Source: Corynebacterium lactis RW2-5 (GTDB lineage Bacteria; Actinomycetota; Actinomycetes; Mycobacteriales; Mycobacteriaceae). From it: 64,000 nucleotides of DNA. Position 1 is the first letter of the stretch, and every line of letters starts with the position of its first letter. Both the position numbers and the translations under genes were made by a program. The stretch lies in contig NZ_CP006841.1 in assembly GCF_001274895.1 (NCBI RefSeq), positions 2,666,001-2,730,000 of the forward strand, read 5' to 3'. The notes under the pieces are model-generated. The model saw nothing but the letters and a program-made list of their open reading frames with translations. It ran no database searches and was not told the origin of the DNA. Shown one piece after another: positions 43,007 to 56,371 of this stretch.

Positions 43007-45703
43007 ATGGCTACGTCGCACGCAGCTCTTCGTAAAGTCGCCTGGAGGTCCACCGCGGCGCACAAGTTGCGCCTTGCGCTGACTGTCTTGTCCGTGGTGC
43101 TGGGCACCGCTTTCATCTCGGGAGCTTTCGTTTTTACGGCCTCTCTGGACAAGGCCTTCAAGGGGGCAGTTTCCACAGCATTCGACGGGATCGATGTCGT
43201 TGTAACCGCCCCGGCGAAGAATCCCACCGCGCTGAATAGGGATGTCGAAAAACAGCTCGCTGATTTTCCCGGGGTCCGCGCTCTCAACATCGGCGAACCG
43301 ACCAGCAGCATCACGGCAACCGGTTCAGACGGCAAGCCTATCCAGACCAACGGCGTCCCGTCGATGGGGCTTCCGTACTATCCACCGGAGAAGTCGGTCA
43401 ACCACACCGTCACCATCAAGCAGGGTTCCGCCCCCAGGGCGCCCGGTGAGGTCGTTATCAATAATTCGACGGCCACTCTCGGAAACCTTCACGTCGGCGA
43501 CGAGATGAAAATCGTCACAGGGTTTAACCAGGCGACGGTGCATGTGGTCGGCATCGCTGAAACCTCCGGTGACGAAACCGGATGGCTCAGCGTATTTTTC
43601 ACCGAAGAACAGTGGCGCGACATCTACACGAATGGGCAAAACGTGCAGATGGTGACGTTGGCAGCGGAAGGCAGCGAAGATGTCACGGGTGATTCCGCCA
43701 CTGCTCTACGAGATGCCGTCGCCAAGCAATTCCCAGATTTAAAGGTCGAATTCGGTGAGGATCTTGCGGACAAAGCATCCGAACGCATCTCCACTGCCCT
43801 GAGCTTCGTCAACTACTTCTTGGTGTCATTCGGGCTGATCGGCCTCCTCGTCGGCACCTTCATCATCTCCAATACCTTCTCCATGCTGGTCGCCCAGCGG
43901 ACCAAGGAGTTCGCACTGCTCAGGGCCCTCGGCGCCTCGCGCAGGCAGCTCTCGCGCTCCGTCCTGTTCGAAGCTCTTATTGTCGGCATCGTTGGCTCCG
44001 CCCTCGGTGTCCTCGCAGGCTTCGGCATCAGTGAACTGCTCTATTTGGCGATGAGCGCCTTTGGCATCGACATGCCTGGATCAGGACTGAGCCTTACCAC
44101 TTCAGCCATCGTGGTTCCGATGGTCGTAGGCGTAATTATCACGATTCTCGCAGCTTGGGCGCCCGCTTCCAGAGCCGGCGCTGTTCCCCCCGTAGAAGCA
44201 ATGCGCTCGGGGGATCAGACCACCGACCCGCAACTCGGCAAGCGCACCTGGGCCGGTGCAATCCTGGCTTCTGCGGCACTCGCCACGATCATGTGGGCAG
44301 TTCAGTGGCACTCGGCGGAGACGACCCCGCGTGCGATACTCGTCGGCATCGGCGCCGTGGCCGCGATTGCCGCCGTCTGGTTGGCCGGCCCTGCTCTATC
44401 AATTCCGCTGGTAGGGGCCCTAGGACGTATTTTGGGCGCTCCCTTCGGGGCCGTCGGCAAGCTGGCGGCGACGAACTCACGGAGGAATCCACGACGCACC
44501 GCAACGACATCGTTCGCGCTGACCCTGGGGCTTGCGCTGGTGGCGTGCATCGGAATGCTGGGCTCGTCTATGAAAGCCGCGGTCAGCGAGTGGTCCGAGA
44601 CCAACCTAGCCGCAGATTATGTCCTCTCCCCGCCTCTCACGGCCCATGCGGCCCTCCCTCGCGGAGTGGCGGAGAAAGTCGCAGAGGTCGACGGTGTCAC
44701 TGACACCGCTACGCTGTCTCTCGGCGGTTTTATGATCGCCTCTCAACAGGAGATCCCCCAGCTTGCCGACGCCATGAACGACGACGATGCATCATTTGGA
44801 CCTGGTCGGGGAAACGCTACGTTTTTCGACGGCGACATCGGCAAGTGGTATACCACGACTGCAGTTTCGGGATCCATCGCGCTGAACGAACCCGGCTCCG
44901 AGGTAGCAGTCAACCAATCTACTGCCCAGCGACGCGGCTGGCGTGTCGGCACCGAGGTGGTTTTGCTCGGGCAAGGGGGCATGTGGCCAATGAAGGTCAC
45001 CGGCATTTTCGCCGATACCGCTGACCCCGGCCAAGCCATCGTCGTCTCATCCGGGGCAGTGAAAGCTGTGGGTGCCGAGGCCAGCAAGCTCATTCCAATG
45101 CAGTTGTATGTCGATGTTGCGGCCACCGACGAGAGTGGCATTGAGGCGATGCGCGGCCCTATCAGCGACGCCGTGTCGGACTTCCTTATCGTACAAGTCA
45201 TGACCGCTAAGGAGTATGCGGGCGTTGCAAACGCTTCAATCGATGTCATGCTGGGAATCGTCTATGCGCTGCTCGCGCTGGCTGTCATAACTTCGATTCT
45301 GGGAATCATCAATACGCTGGCACTCTCTGTCGTCGAGCGACGGCAGGAGATTGGCATGCTGCGGGCGGTGGGACTGCAGCGGGGAGCCATCCGTCGAATG
45401 ATCCGGTTGGAGTCATTGCAAATTTCAATTTTCGGCGCGGTCATCGGTGTTGGACTCGGCCTGGGGCTCGGGTGGGCCCTTCTCACAGTTCTGGAGAAGG
45501 AGGGTCTGGATTCAATCGTGGTTCCGTGGCAGGCGTGTGAGCTTGCGGCCGCCGAGGGAGAAGGAGGGTCTGGATTCAATCGTGGTTCCGTGGGGGCAGA
45601 TCGTGGCCATGCTCGTCGGTTCAGCGATTGTAGGCATCGTTGCTGCGGTCGCCCCTGGCCACCGGGCTGCTGCTACGCCACCATTGGCCGCCATCGCAGA
45701 TGA
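43007..45703 (+). CDS. FtsX-like/MacB ABC permease, 3' end frameshifted by a 64-bp duplication
   Basis: 898 residues as read. The first half is typical: signal-anchor helix (VLSVVLGTAFISGAFVF), periplasmic domain (about 60-260), then an FtsX block with LLVGTFIISNTFSMLVAQRTKEFALLRALGAS. A second FtsX block lies near residues 745-840 (LGIINTLALSVVERRQEIGMLRAVGLQ). After VLEKEGLDSIVVPW the frame is wrong: 37 bases at 45493-45529 repeat at 45557-45593, an offset of 64 bases. The proper C-terminus (WGQIVAMLVGSAIVG ... AATPPLAAIADD) lies in another frame, ending at 45707. Without the extra 64 bases the protein would have 878 residues. As read, the last transmembrane helix is lost. Confidence 0.85.
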   Translation: MATSHAALRKVAWRSTAAHKLRLALTVLSVVLGTAFISGAFVFTASLDKAFKGAVSTAFDGIDVVVTAPAKNPTALNRDVEKQLADFPGVRALNIGEPTSSITATGSDGKPIQTNGVPSMGLPYYPPEKSVNHTVTIKQGSAPRAPGEVVINNSTATLGNLHVGDEMKIVTGFNQATVHVVGIAETSGDETGWLSVFFTEEQWRDIYTNGQNVQMVTLAAEGSEDVTGDSATALRDAVAKQFPDLKVEFGEDLADKASERISTALSFVNYFLVSFGLIGLLVGTFIISNTFSMLVAQRTKEFALLRALGASRRQLSRSVLFEALIVGIVGSALGVLAGFGISELLYLAMSAFGIDMPGSGLSLTTSAIVVPMVVGVIITILAAWAPASRAGAVPPVEAMRSGDQTTDPQLGKRTWAGAILASAALATIMWAVQWHSAETTPRAILVGIGAVAAIAAVWLAGPALSIPLVGALGRILGAPFGAVGKLAATNSRRNPRRTATTSFALTLGLALVACIGMLGSSMKAAVSEWSETNLAADYVLSPPLTAHAALPRGVAEKVAEVDGVTDTATLSLGGFMIASQQEIPQLADAMNDDDASFGPGRGNATFFDGDIGKWYTTTAVSGSIALNEPGSEVAVNQSTAQRRGWRVGTEVVLLGQGGMWPMKVTGIFADTADPGQAIVVSSGAVKAVGAEASKLIPMQLYVDVAATDESGIEAMRGPISDAVSDFLIVQVMTAKEYAGVANASIDVMLGIVYALLALAVITSILGIINTLALSVVERRQEIGMLRAVGLQRGAIRRMIRLESLQISIFGAVIGVGLGLGLGWALLTVLEKEGLDSIVVPWQACELAAAEGEGGSGFNRGSVGADRGHARRFSDCRHRCCGRPWPPGCCYATIGRHRR
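45493..45593. repeat. 37-bp direct repeat (64-bp partial duplication) in the permease gene
   Basis: The sequence at 45493-45529 (starting GGAGAAGGAGGG) is identical to 45557-45593, separated by 27 unique bases that include GCGGCCGC. The 64-bp offset is not a multiple of three, so the reading frame shifts. Confidence 0.95.
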
Positions 45704-45722
45704 CTAGAAACGCACACGGAAA

Positions 45723-45763
45723 AAGGCCCGGCCCCTAAAGAACATCTCGGGGCCGGGCCTTTG
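45723..45763. terminator. Bidirectional terminator between the permease and DUF2871 genes
   Basis: Perfect 14-bp arms AAAGGCCCGGCCCC (45723-45736) and their complement (45750-45763), with A and T flanks on both sides. Confidence 0.88.
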
Positions 45764-45787
45764 CCTCTGGAGTGAGGATTTTAGGCG

Positions 45788-46231
45788 CTATGCCTGTGCG
45801 CCTGCAGCGGCGCGGGTACGCTCACTGCGCTTAACAGACTTGTTAAGCAGCACAAAGAACCATACGAAGCTGACGGTCAGGATGATATGTCCGAGACCGG
45901 CAATACCGGAGAACATCGGACCCCACGCTTCCGGGCCGGAGAGCATAGTGACCGAACCGTTCGCCGCCATGAAACCGGTAGTCCACACAAGGCCGACATT
46001 GTGCAAAATGAACCACCCTCCGAAACCTTTATTCGCGCTGAACCCGAATACCTTATCCAGGGCAAGGGCGATGAGGAAGAAGAAAGTGCCAAGCACAAGC
46101 AAATGTGTGTGAAGCGTACTCAACTGAGTGGAACCAGTAAAGTCCAAAGCCCGCGAGAATTCGCGATTGAATACACCAGCAATAAGACCAAGACCAAGGT
46201 AGACCGCAGCCGCGGTAAATAGTTTGCGCAT
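45788..46231 (-). CDS. DUF2871 family membrane protein
   Basis: 147 residues from ATG 46231 (MRKLFTAAAVYLGLGL); the frame extends to 46303 without family match. Four hydrophobic segments are seen: AAAVYLGLGLIAGVF, LHTHLLVLGTFFFLIALALD, GWFILHNVGLVWTTGFM and GIAGLGHIILTVSFVWFFVLL. The His residues in TLHTHLLVLG and ILHNVG, and GLGHI, are the conserved ones of the DUF2871 family, which looks like a small cytochrome-type four-helix bundle; heme or metal binding is only a thought. The C-terminus is basic. Confidence 0.85.
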   Translation of the reverse strand: MRKLFTAAAVYLGLGLIAGVFNREFSRALDFTGSTQLSTLHTHLLVLGTFFFLIALALDKVFGFSANKGFGGWFILHNVGLVWTTGFMAANGSVTMLSGPEAWGPMFSGIAGLGHIILTVSFVWFFVLLNKSVKRSERTRAAAGAQA

Positions 46232-46326
46232 ACCCAGGAGCCTACCCAGAGTTCTGGGCTTTAAACAGTTCTGTCCCAACCTGTAGTCAATCAAAAGTTG
46301 CACCGGGTCAGGTGCGGATAATCAAT

Positions 46327-47091
46327 CTAGAGACGAACCAAACGAGCCTTCCACGCTGCCGGAAGGCACTTGGCTAACACCGCAAAAAGCCCGTAGGCAC
46401 CAGGCGTGACCTCGGCCTTTCCATTCATCGCCGCCCTGACCCCACGCCTTGCGAAATAGCCACTCGACTGCGATGGCATCAGCCTTAGTTTGATTGACCC
46501 CGTTTGCTTTACGACGCCCTCCACCGCCTCGGTCCTTACCTTTGCAGGGTGAGCAATAGTTACCGAAATGCCGCGTGGCCGAAGTTCCTCACGAAGTGCG
46601 AAAGCCCAGTGCCGGAGAAACGCTTTAGTGGATGTATAAACGCTAAGTCCTGGAGTCGGCACTAATGCAGATATAGAACCAATAATGAGAATTTTGGATT
46701 GCGCGCCCATGAAAGGAAGGGATGCGTACACGATACTGACGGTTCCCCAGATATTGGTCGATACCATGGAACGAGTAGCGGCGAAAAAACGAAGATCGTT
46801 AACGGAGTCAGAGACCTTGAACGCCTCTGCTACGCCGGCATTGGCGATGAGAAAGGCCACAGTTGCGCCGGATTCGTGCAGCAGCGCGGTAAACTCCGTT
46901 TGCGAGTCCGGGCCAGAAATATCTAGGCGAATTTGCCTGATTGGAATGCCTCCGCAAATATTTAAATCCACCTGTAGCGGACTACGCGAGACAACCCATA
47001 ACTCATCCAAGTCGGGCCCATGTTGCACTAATGCTCGAGTAAGGCATTTACCAATGCCCTTCGAGCCTCCGGTTACGATACCAATTCGCAT
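46327..47091 (-). CDS. Short-chain dehydrogenase/reductase
   Basis: 254 residues from ATG 47091. TGGSKGIGKCL is the TGxxxGxG coenzyme motif, LIANAGVAEAF the NNAG-like motif (here IANAG), and SISALVPTPGLSVYTSTKAF holds the catalytic Ser and YxxxK. The coenzyme preference looks like NADP(H), judging from the Arg in VVSRSPL, a weak guide. The codon use is clearly more AT-rich than in neighbours. It lies downstream of the rrn operon on the same strand, separated by the rrn terminator. Substrate unknown. Confidence 0.9.
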   Translation of the reverse strand: MRIGIVTGGSKGIGKCLTRALVQHGPDLDELWVVSRSPLQVDLNICGGIPIRQIRLDISGPDSQTEFTALLHESGATVAFLIANAGVAEAFKVSDSVNDLRFFAATRSMVSTNIWGTVSIVYASLPFMGAQSKILIIGSISALVPTPGLSVYTSTKAFLRHWAFALREELRPRGISVTIAHPAKVRTEAVEGVVKQTGSIKLRLMPSQSSGYFARRGVRAAMNGKAEVTPGAYGLFAVLAKCLPAAWKARLVRL

Positions 47092-47198
47092 AATAATAAC
47101 GCTACCGGTTTAAACATGGGTTATTACTGCAGCCAAAAATTGCGGGAATAACTGCACTTTTCCGTTTGTATATAACGGTCTTTGAAAAGACGGGTATG

Positions 47199-47249
47199 AA
47201 AAAAGGGGGGCGCAGCACCCACCCCACACAGGAATGAGCACCACGCCCC
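47199..47249 (-). terminator. rrn operon terminator
   Basis: On the minus strand GGGGCG (47249-47244) pairs with CGCCCC (47212-47207), followed at once by a run of T (47204-47199). It lies just after the 5S gene and before the SDR gene. Confidence 0.65.
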
Positions 47250-47262
47250 AAACAAAAACAAT

Positions 47263-47380
47263 GCCGGCAGCGACCTACTCTCCCACACCCTCCCGAGTGC
47301 AGTACCATCGGCGCAGGTGGACTTAGCTTCCGGGTTCGGAATGGGACCGGGCGTGACCCCACCGCTAACACCACCGACAA
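47263..47380 (-). rRNA. rrf: 5S ribosomal RNA
   Basis: Reading on the minus strand from near 47380: GTCGGTGGTGTTAGCGG, then the conserved CCCATTCCGAACCCGGAAG and GTGGGAGAGTAGGTCGCTGC. Ends are approximate to a few bases. It is the last gene of the operon. Confidence 0.93.
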
Positions 47381-47471
47381 AAAACTGGCCAACCCCCACC
47401 ACACTGGGTAGGCGGTGTCATGCCAGACACTGAACAATAGACGCGAGCAAAACTGTTGATTTAACCAACTT

Positions 47472-52464
<4,993 letters not shown>

Positions 52465-53136
52465 ACCTTCAAATAAGAAGAACAAAGAAAGGCCCAAAAA
52501 CCTGACAAAAAACTAGAACAAACAAAAACCACCACACCACCACACACAAACGCGCAGCACCATGATGACCTCTGGCAAAAATGATCTAGAAAAAACAGCA
52601 TCACCGCATCAACCGACGAGGAAAAACTACGATGACACCAAAAACAGTTATTCAACCACTAAACAATGATCAAACACCAACAGTAAACAACCAACGCCTA
52701 CCATCAGCACAACCACCATCAGCAGAAGCACTCACGAACCCACAACAGGCCCGGAGGCACCCCACCAACAAACGCAGCGCACCAAAAAGCACACGATGAT
52801 CATCACCAAAAAATAAAAAGTAAGTACATCGGCACACTATTGAGTTCTCAAACAACACACACCCACAACCAACCACACCCACCAAGAGCAGGCCGCCGTG
52901 AGCAGCAGGAAGAAACAATACCACACCCACCAACCGAACACCAAACAAACACTCAGTGAACAATCAATGAACAAAAAGGAATGCTTCCCCCACACCAACA
53001 CCAACCAGAACACCACCCTCAGTGGCAACCCCCGGTCGCGCTGACTCCGAATACATTACACACACCCCACCAACAAACACAAAACCCCAGGCCAACACAC
53101 ACAAACAACGTTACCCCACAACAAGCCACACACCCA
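52465..53136 (-). other. rrn leader and promoter region
   Basis: 672 bases upstream of 16S. The transcript strand is G/U-rich; the plus strand has CCACACCAACACC-type runs. Apart from the antitermination-like element at 52831-52860 no gene is supported; open frames here are compositional. rrn promoters should lie in the distal half (about 52980-53130) but I cannot place them firmly. Confidence 0.6.
52831..52860 (-). promoter_or_regulatory. rRNA leader antitermination/processing element
   Basis: On the minus strand GTTTGAGAACTCAATAGTGT (the complement of about 52833-52852), a sequence typical of actinobacterial rRNA leaders, where it takes part in antitermination and RNase III processing. Confidence 0.65.
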
Positions 53137-54405
53137 CTACCGGCGCGTACCCGACCAGGCAGCAACAGATGCCAACCCCATCAACACCCCTGCACCAACG
53201 AAAATGCTCGACGTCCCAACTAACGTCGCGCCCACTCCCGCAACCGGCGGCAACAACACCTGCGCCAACCGATTGCCCATAAGCCGGACCGACAGAGCCT
53301 GAGCTCGCGCGCCTGATTCAATAAGGGTGCTTACCCATGTCATCGACATTGGCATTACAAAACCCCACGCCAGCCCACAGATGCCGGTCGCTACGACCAA
53401 CATCCACGTTTCAGTTAGCCACGGCATCAGCAAAAGCGGCACGACCCCCAACGCGACGGACGCTAAAAGAACTCGATCCCTATCCAAGCGTCGCAAGACG
53501 GTGGGCATCGCCGCACGGGACAGTACCGCCATGCCACTTCGGGCACTCAAAATCGCCGTCACCTCCCCCACTGACAAACCGATCTCTCTACCAAGCACAG
53601 GCACATAAGCGGTAAGCAGGTCGATAGCCACAATTACCGCTATAGAAACGGACATTGCGGCAGGCATACCCGCGCGAGACAAAATGCTCCGCACCGCCGC
53701 TTTCTGTGCGGTCTTCTCATTCGCGGCCTCCTTAACCACCGCATCCTTAACCACCGCATCCTTAACCACCGCATCCTTAACCGCCGCGCTCCCAACCACG
53801 GCCCCATCTTCGCGCGATGCCGCTGCGGCAGCTTCGAATCGTCGATAAGCGCGAGCGATAGGCCAACCGCAGAAAAGGGCGACCGCGCCGACGGCGGCCA
53901 TCCCCCACAGAGCGGCGGTGGTGGAGACGGATGCGGCATCGGACTGAGCAGTCAGCAGGCCGGCCACGACTATCCCCAGGAATTGCCCCACGGAAATGCC
54001 CAGCGTGAAGTAGGCGAAGAGACTATCGAGGCCCGCGACGCTGCCACGCAGGTGCGACACCATCCCCTGGGCAGCAATCAGCGTAGTCATATGGGCAAAA
54101 CCCAAGGCGGTATAGCCGATTAGCAGCACCGGCAGGTTCGTGGAAAGTGCCATCACCGCCGACGCGACCACGGTGGAAATAAGGCCAGACTGCATAACCT
54201 CGGGGGCTCGACTCGAATCGACAAGTCGGCCGGCGGGCATCGCGATGAGGAGCGGGACAAGCGAAAACGCAGCGGTGAACCAGCCAATCGTGGCGGCGTC
54301 ACCCCCAAAGTCGAGCACTCGCCACGACAGCAGGACACGACCGCCGTTGAAAACCGCCTGCCCCAGCACGGTCACAGCCACCAGTGCCCCGAACCAACGC
54401 CTCAT
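53137..54405 (-). CDS. Major facilitator superfamily transporter
   Basis: 422 residues from ATG 54405 (MRRWFGALVAVTVLGQAVF). About twelve hydrophobic segments. The loop-2 motif PAGRLVDSSRAPE is a weak form of the MFS G-x-x-x-D motif. The central cytoplasmic loop contains a near-perfect short repeat, AVVKDAVVKDAVVKDAVVKE, encoded by a 15-bp tandem DNA repeat (53731-53790). The substrate is unknown; the family includes drug exporters and sugar permeases. It lies upstream of the rrn operon on the same strand and divergent from the NYN-domain gene. Confidence 0.9.
   Translation of the reverse strand: MRRWFGALVAVTVLGQAVFNGGRVLLSWRVLDFGGDAATIGWFTAAFSLVPLLIAMPAGRLVDSSRAPEVMQSGLISTVVASAVMALSTNLPVLLIGYTALGFAHMTTLIAAQGMVSHLRGSVAGLDSLFAYFTLGISVGQFLGIVVAGLLTAQSDAASVSTTAALWGMAAVGAVALFCGWPIARAYRRFEAAAAASREDGAVVGSAAVKDAVVKDAVVKDAVVKEAANEKTAQKAAVRSILSRAGMPAAMSVSIAVIVAIDLLTAYVPVLGREIGLSVGEVTAILSARSGMAVLSRAAMPTVLRRLDRDRVLLASVALGVVPLLLMPWLTETWMLVVATGICGLAWGFVMPMSMTWVSTLIESGARAQALSVRLMGNRLAQVLLPPVAGVGATLVGTSSIFVGAGVLMGLASVAAWSGTRR
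53731..53790. repeat. 15-bp tandem repeat in the MFS gene
   Basis: Three perfect copies of CTTAACCACCGCATC (53731-53775) and a fourth imperfect copy (53776-53790). The period is in frame, so copy-number change alters loop length without frameshift. Confidence 0.9.
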
Positions 54406-54630
54406 TTCCCCTACCGACTCCTGACCACCACATCGCGAGACTCTCCCACGTCCCCACCAAAGCCTGCCTGACGACGGAAAAAACGACCCCGAAACACGGC
54501 GGCGGGGTTCGGTTCATTAAGGATAGTCTCTGAAATTCCTCATCTTCAGGGCTTACAATAAATTATTCGGGCATCCTTGGAGATGTACCGAAATGCTTAT
54601 TTAGTTACAAAGAAACGGAAATTAGGAGCC

Positions 54631-56217
54631 ATGCTTGAACGCACACTGGTGTTCGTCGATACGTCTTACCTTTTGGCGAGCTTTTACAACTCGTGGGAAA
54701 CCGGAGCCCGCGGGCAATTAGAAATTGACCTTAGAGAAGTAGTTACAGTCCTAGACCGCATGATTTCCCAGCAGCTGAACCAGCCGGTTCAGCGACAGCT
54801 CTGGTACGACGGCATCCCGGAGTCCGGGCCACACCGCTACCAGCGCTCCCTCCGCACCATCGATGGCGTCCAGCTTCGCGCAGGTCAGCTCATTGAATGG
54901 GGAGATCGCCGTACCCAAAAGGCAGTTGATACCCGCCTTGTCGCCGACATGGTTGTCGCAGGTCTGCGACACCAGGTCTCCGATATCGTGCTCGTCTCCG
55001 GAGATGCCGACATGCTGCCGGGTGTTGCCGAAGCCGCTGCCGCCGGCGCGCGAGTTCACCTCTACGGATTCGGCTGGGATTCCATGTCGGGCGCGCTCCG
55101 CCACGCCTGTGACACCACCACGATCCTCGACCCGCGCGAGGACTTCGCTGACGCAATGCAGCTAAACGTCCTCGAAGGCCCCATCCCGCCGGTTGTTCGC
55201 CCGAATAAGCCCCTGGGAGACGCCGAGCCCATCGAGGACCTCGGCGCCACAAAGATTCCGGACACCCGAATCACCCCGCCCGGCGAGGACAAAGAAGAGG
55301 ACAGCACCTCTCCTTCCCCTGCCGACGGCGCCTCGGTCGCCGACGCCGCCGCTCCGCAAGCTACGCCCGCGCCCCCCGGCGCAGCTGGCACCCCCGAGAA
55401 CAATTCGGAAAGTGGCTACGACGTCCTGCCGCGCGACGAACGTGTTATCCCGGCCGAGCCGGGACACGTCGATGCCGAGTGCTACCGCCGCGACCTCGCC
55501 GCAGCCACGCCGACCGCGAAGGCGGACTCGCCGAAGTTCCACGAGGTGGAGCACGCCGCGAAGATGGGCGCCCGAGAAATTCCGGCGCAGGCAGAACACC
55601 GCGCTGAGGTCGAGAGAAACTCGGCCGGTGATAGAAATGGCGGCGTCGCCAAGCCCTCCGCACCCGAGTCCACGGTAAGCCCCGCAACGACAGCTCCTGG
55701 GCAGAGTGAGCAGTCGGGGGCGCGGGAGGCGTCGGCAAGCGAACAGGGTGAGCAGGGCGGACAGCCCGGCGTGACGAGCAAAGCTGCCCCGGATGAAAAC
55801 AACAGCGCGGCCACGGCGGAGGAGAAAGAAGGCGACGCGGCACCGGCTTCGGCACCGAAGCCTTCGCCTCGCCCGAACCCCTCTATGATGGCGCCGCGTA
55901 GGAAACTGCGCAGCCGCTACGTGCCTCTGCCGAACGAGGTGTGGGCATCGGCGGGTTTCCAGACCCCATTCGATGTCGGCCAGCAGTACGCGAACTGGTG
56001 GTACGAGAACATCGCCACGGAGCAGGCACGCGATACCGCGCACTTGCTCTCCGGAGGAGGACTCCCGGCGGACATCGACAGGCCACTGCTGCAGTTCGCC
56101 TGCGAGACTCTGCACGAGTACACGCTGACCGAGACGCAGCGCGTGAACCTGCGCGACGGTTTCCACGCGGGTATCCGCGGGGTGCTTCTGGCCAGGAAAA
56201 ACAACAACCTGGACTAA
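54631..56217 (+). CDS. NYN (PIN-like) domain protein, putative RNase
   Basis: 528 residues from ATG 54631 (MLERTLVFVDTSYLL), with TAGGAGCC directly upstream. The N-terminal NYN domain (about 1-175) has VFVDTSYLL (first Asp), KAVDTRLVADMV (second acidic cluster), IVLVSGDADMLPGV (the SGDxD motif) and GARVHLYGF. These acidic residues form the metal-dependent nuclease site. A disordered Ala/Glu/Pro-rich linker spans about 190-415. A C-terminal helical domain (YVPLPNEVWASAGF ... RVNLRDGFHAGIRGVLLAR) is of unknown kind. The substrate is unproven; RNA is likely by family. A terminator follows at 56262. Confidence 0.88.
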   Translation: MLERTLVFVDTSYLLASFYNSWETGARGQLEIDLREVVTVLDRMISQQLNQPVQRQLWYDGIPESGPHRYQRSLRTIDGVQLRAGQLIEWGDRRTQKAVDTRLVADMVVAGLRHQVSDIVLVSGDADMLPGVAEAAAAGARVHLYGFGWDSMSGALRHACDTTTILDPREDFADAMQLNVLEGPIPPVVRPNKPLGDAEPIEDLGATKIPDTRITPPGEDKEEDSTSPSPADGASVADAAAPQATPAPPGAAGTPENNSESGYDVLPRDERVIPAEPGHVDAECYRRDLAAATPTAKADSPKFHEVEHAAKMGAREIPAQAEHRAEVERNSAGDRNGGVAKPSAPESTVSPATTAPGQSEQSGAREASASEQGEQGGQPGVTSKAAPDENNSAATAEEKEGDAAPASAPKPSPRPNPSMMAPRRKLRSRYVPLPNEVWASAGFQTPFDVGQQYANWWYENIATEQARDTAHLLSGGGLPADIDRPLLQFACETLHEYTLTETQRVNLRDGFHAGIRGVLLARKNNNLD

Positions 56218-56261
56218 AGGCTTCGGCTAGGTTCGCCCGGCCGGGCGCGGCCACGCAGGTG

Positions 56262-56310
56262 AGCCCGGAGGTCACGAGGGATTGCGCCCCCCAGTGGCCT
56301 CCGGGCTTTT
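56262..56310 (+). terminator. Terminator after the NYN-domain gene
   Basis: AGCCCGGAGG (56262-56271) pairs with CCTCCGGGCT (56298-56307), followed by TTT. Confidence 0.8.
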
Positions 56311-56371
56311 GTCTGCGGTTGTCTGCGCTGTGAGCGCTGCCCGCACTGTGCGCTAAAGTACCGTCTTCGCT

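Noticed and set aside
45530-45556. NotI-like GCGGCCGC as proof of vector DNA
   Set aside because: An 8-base site in GC-rich DNA is not proof; kept only as a caution in the duplication finding.
52670-53282. Short open frames in the rrn leader
   Set aside because: Their Thr/His/Pro or Val/Gly/Cys runs reflect the A/C-rich composition, not protein coding.
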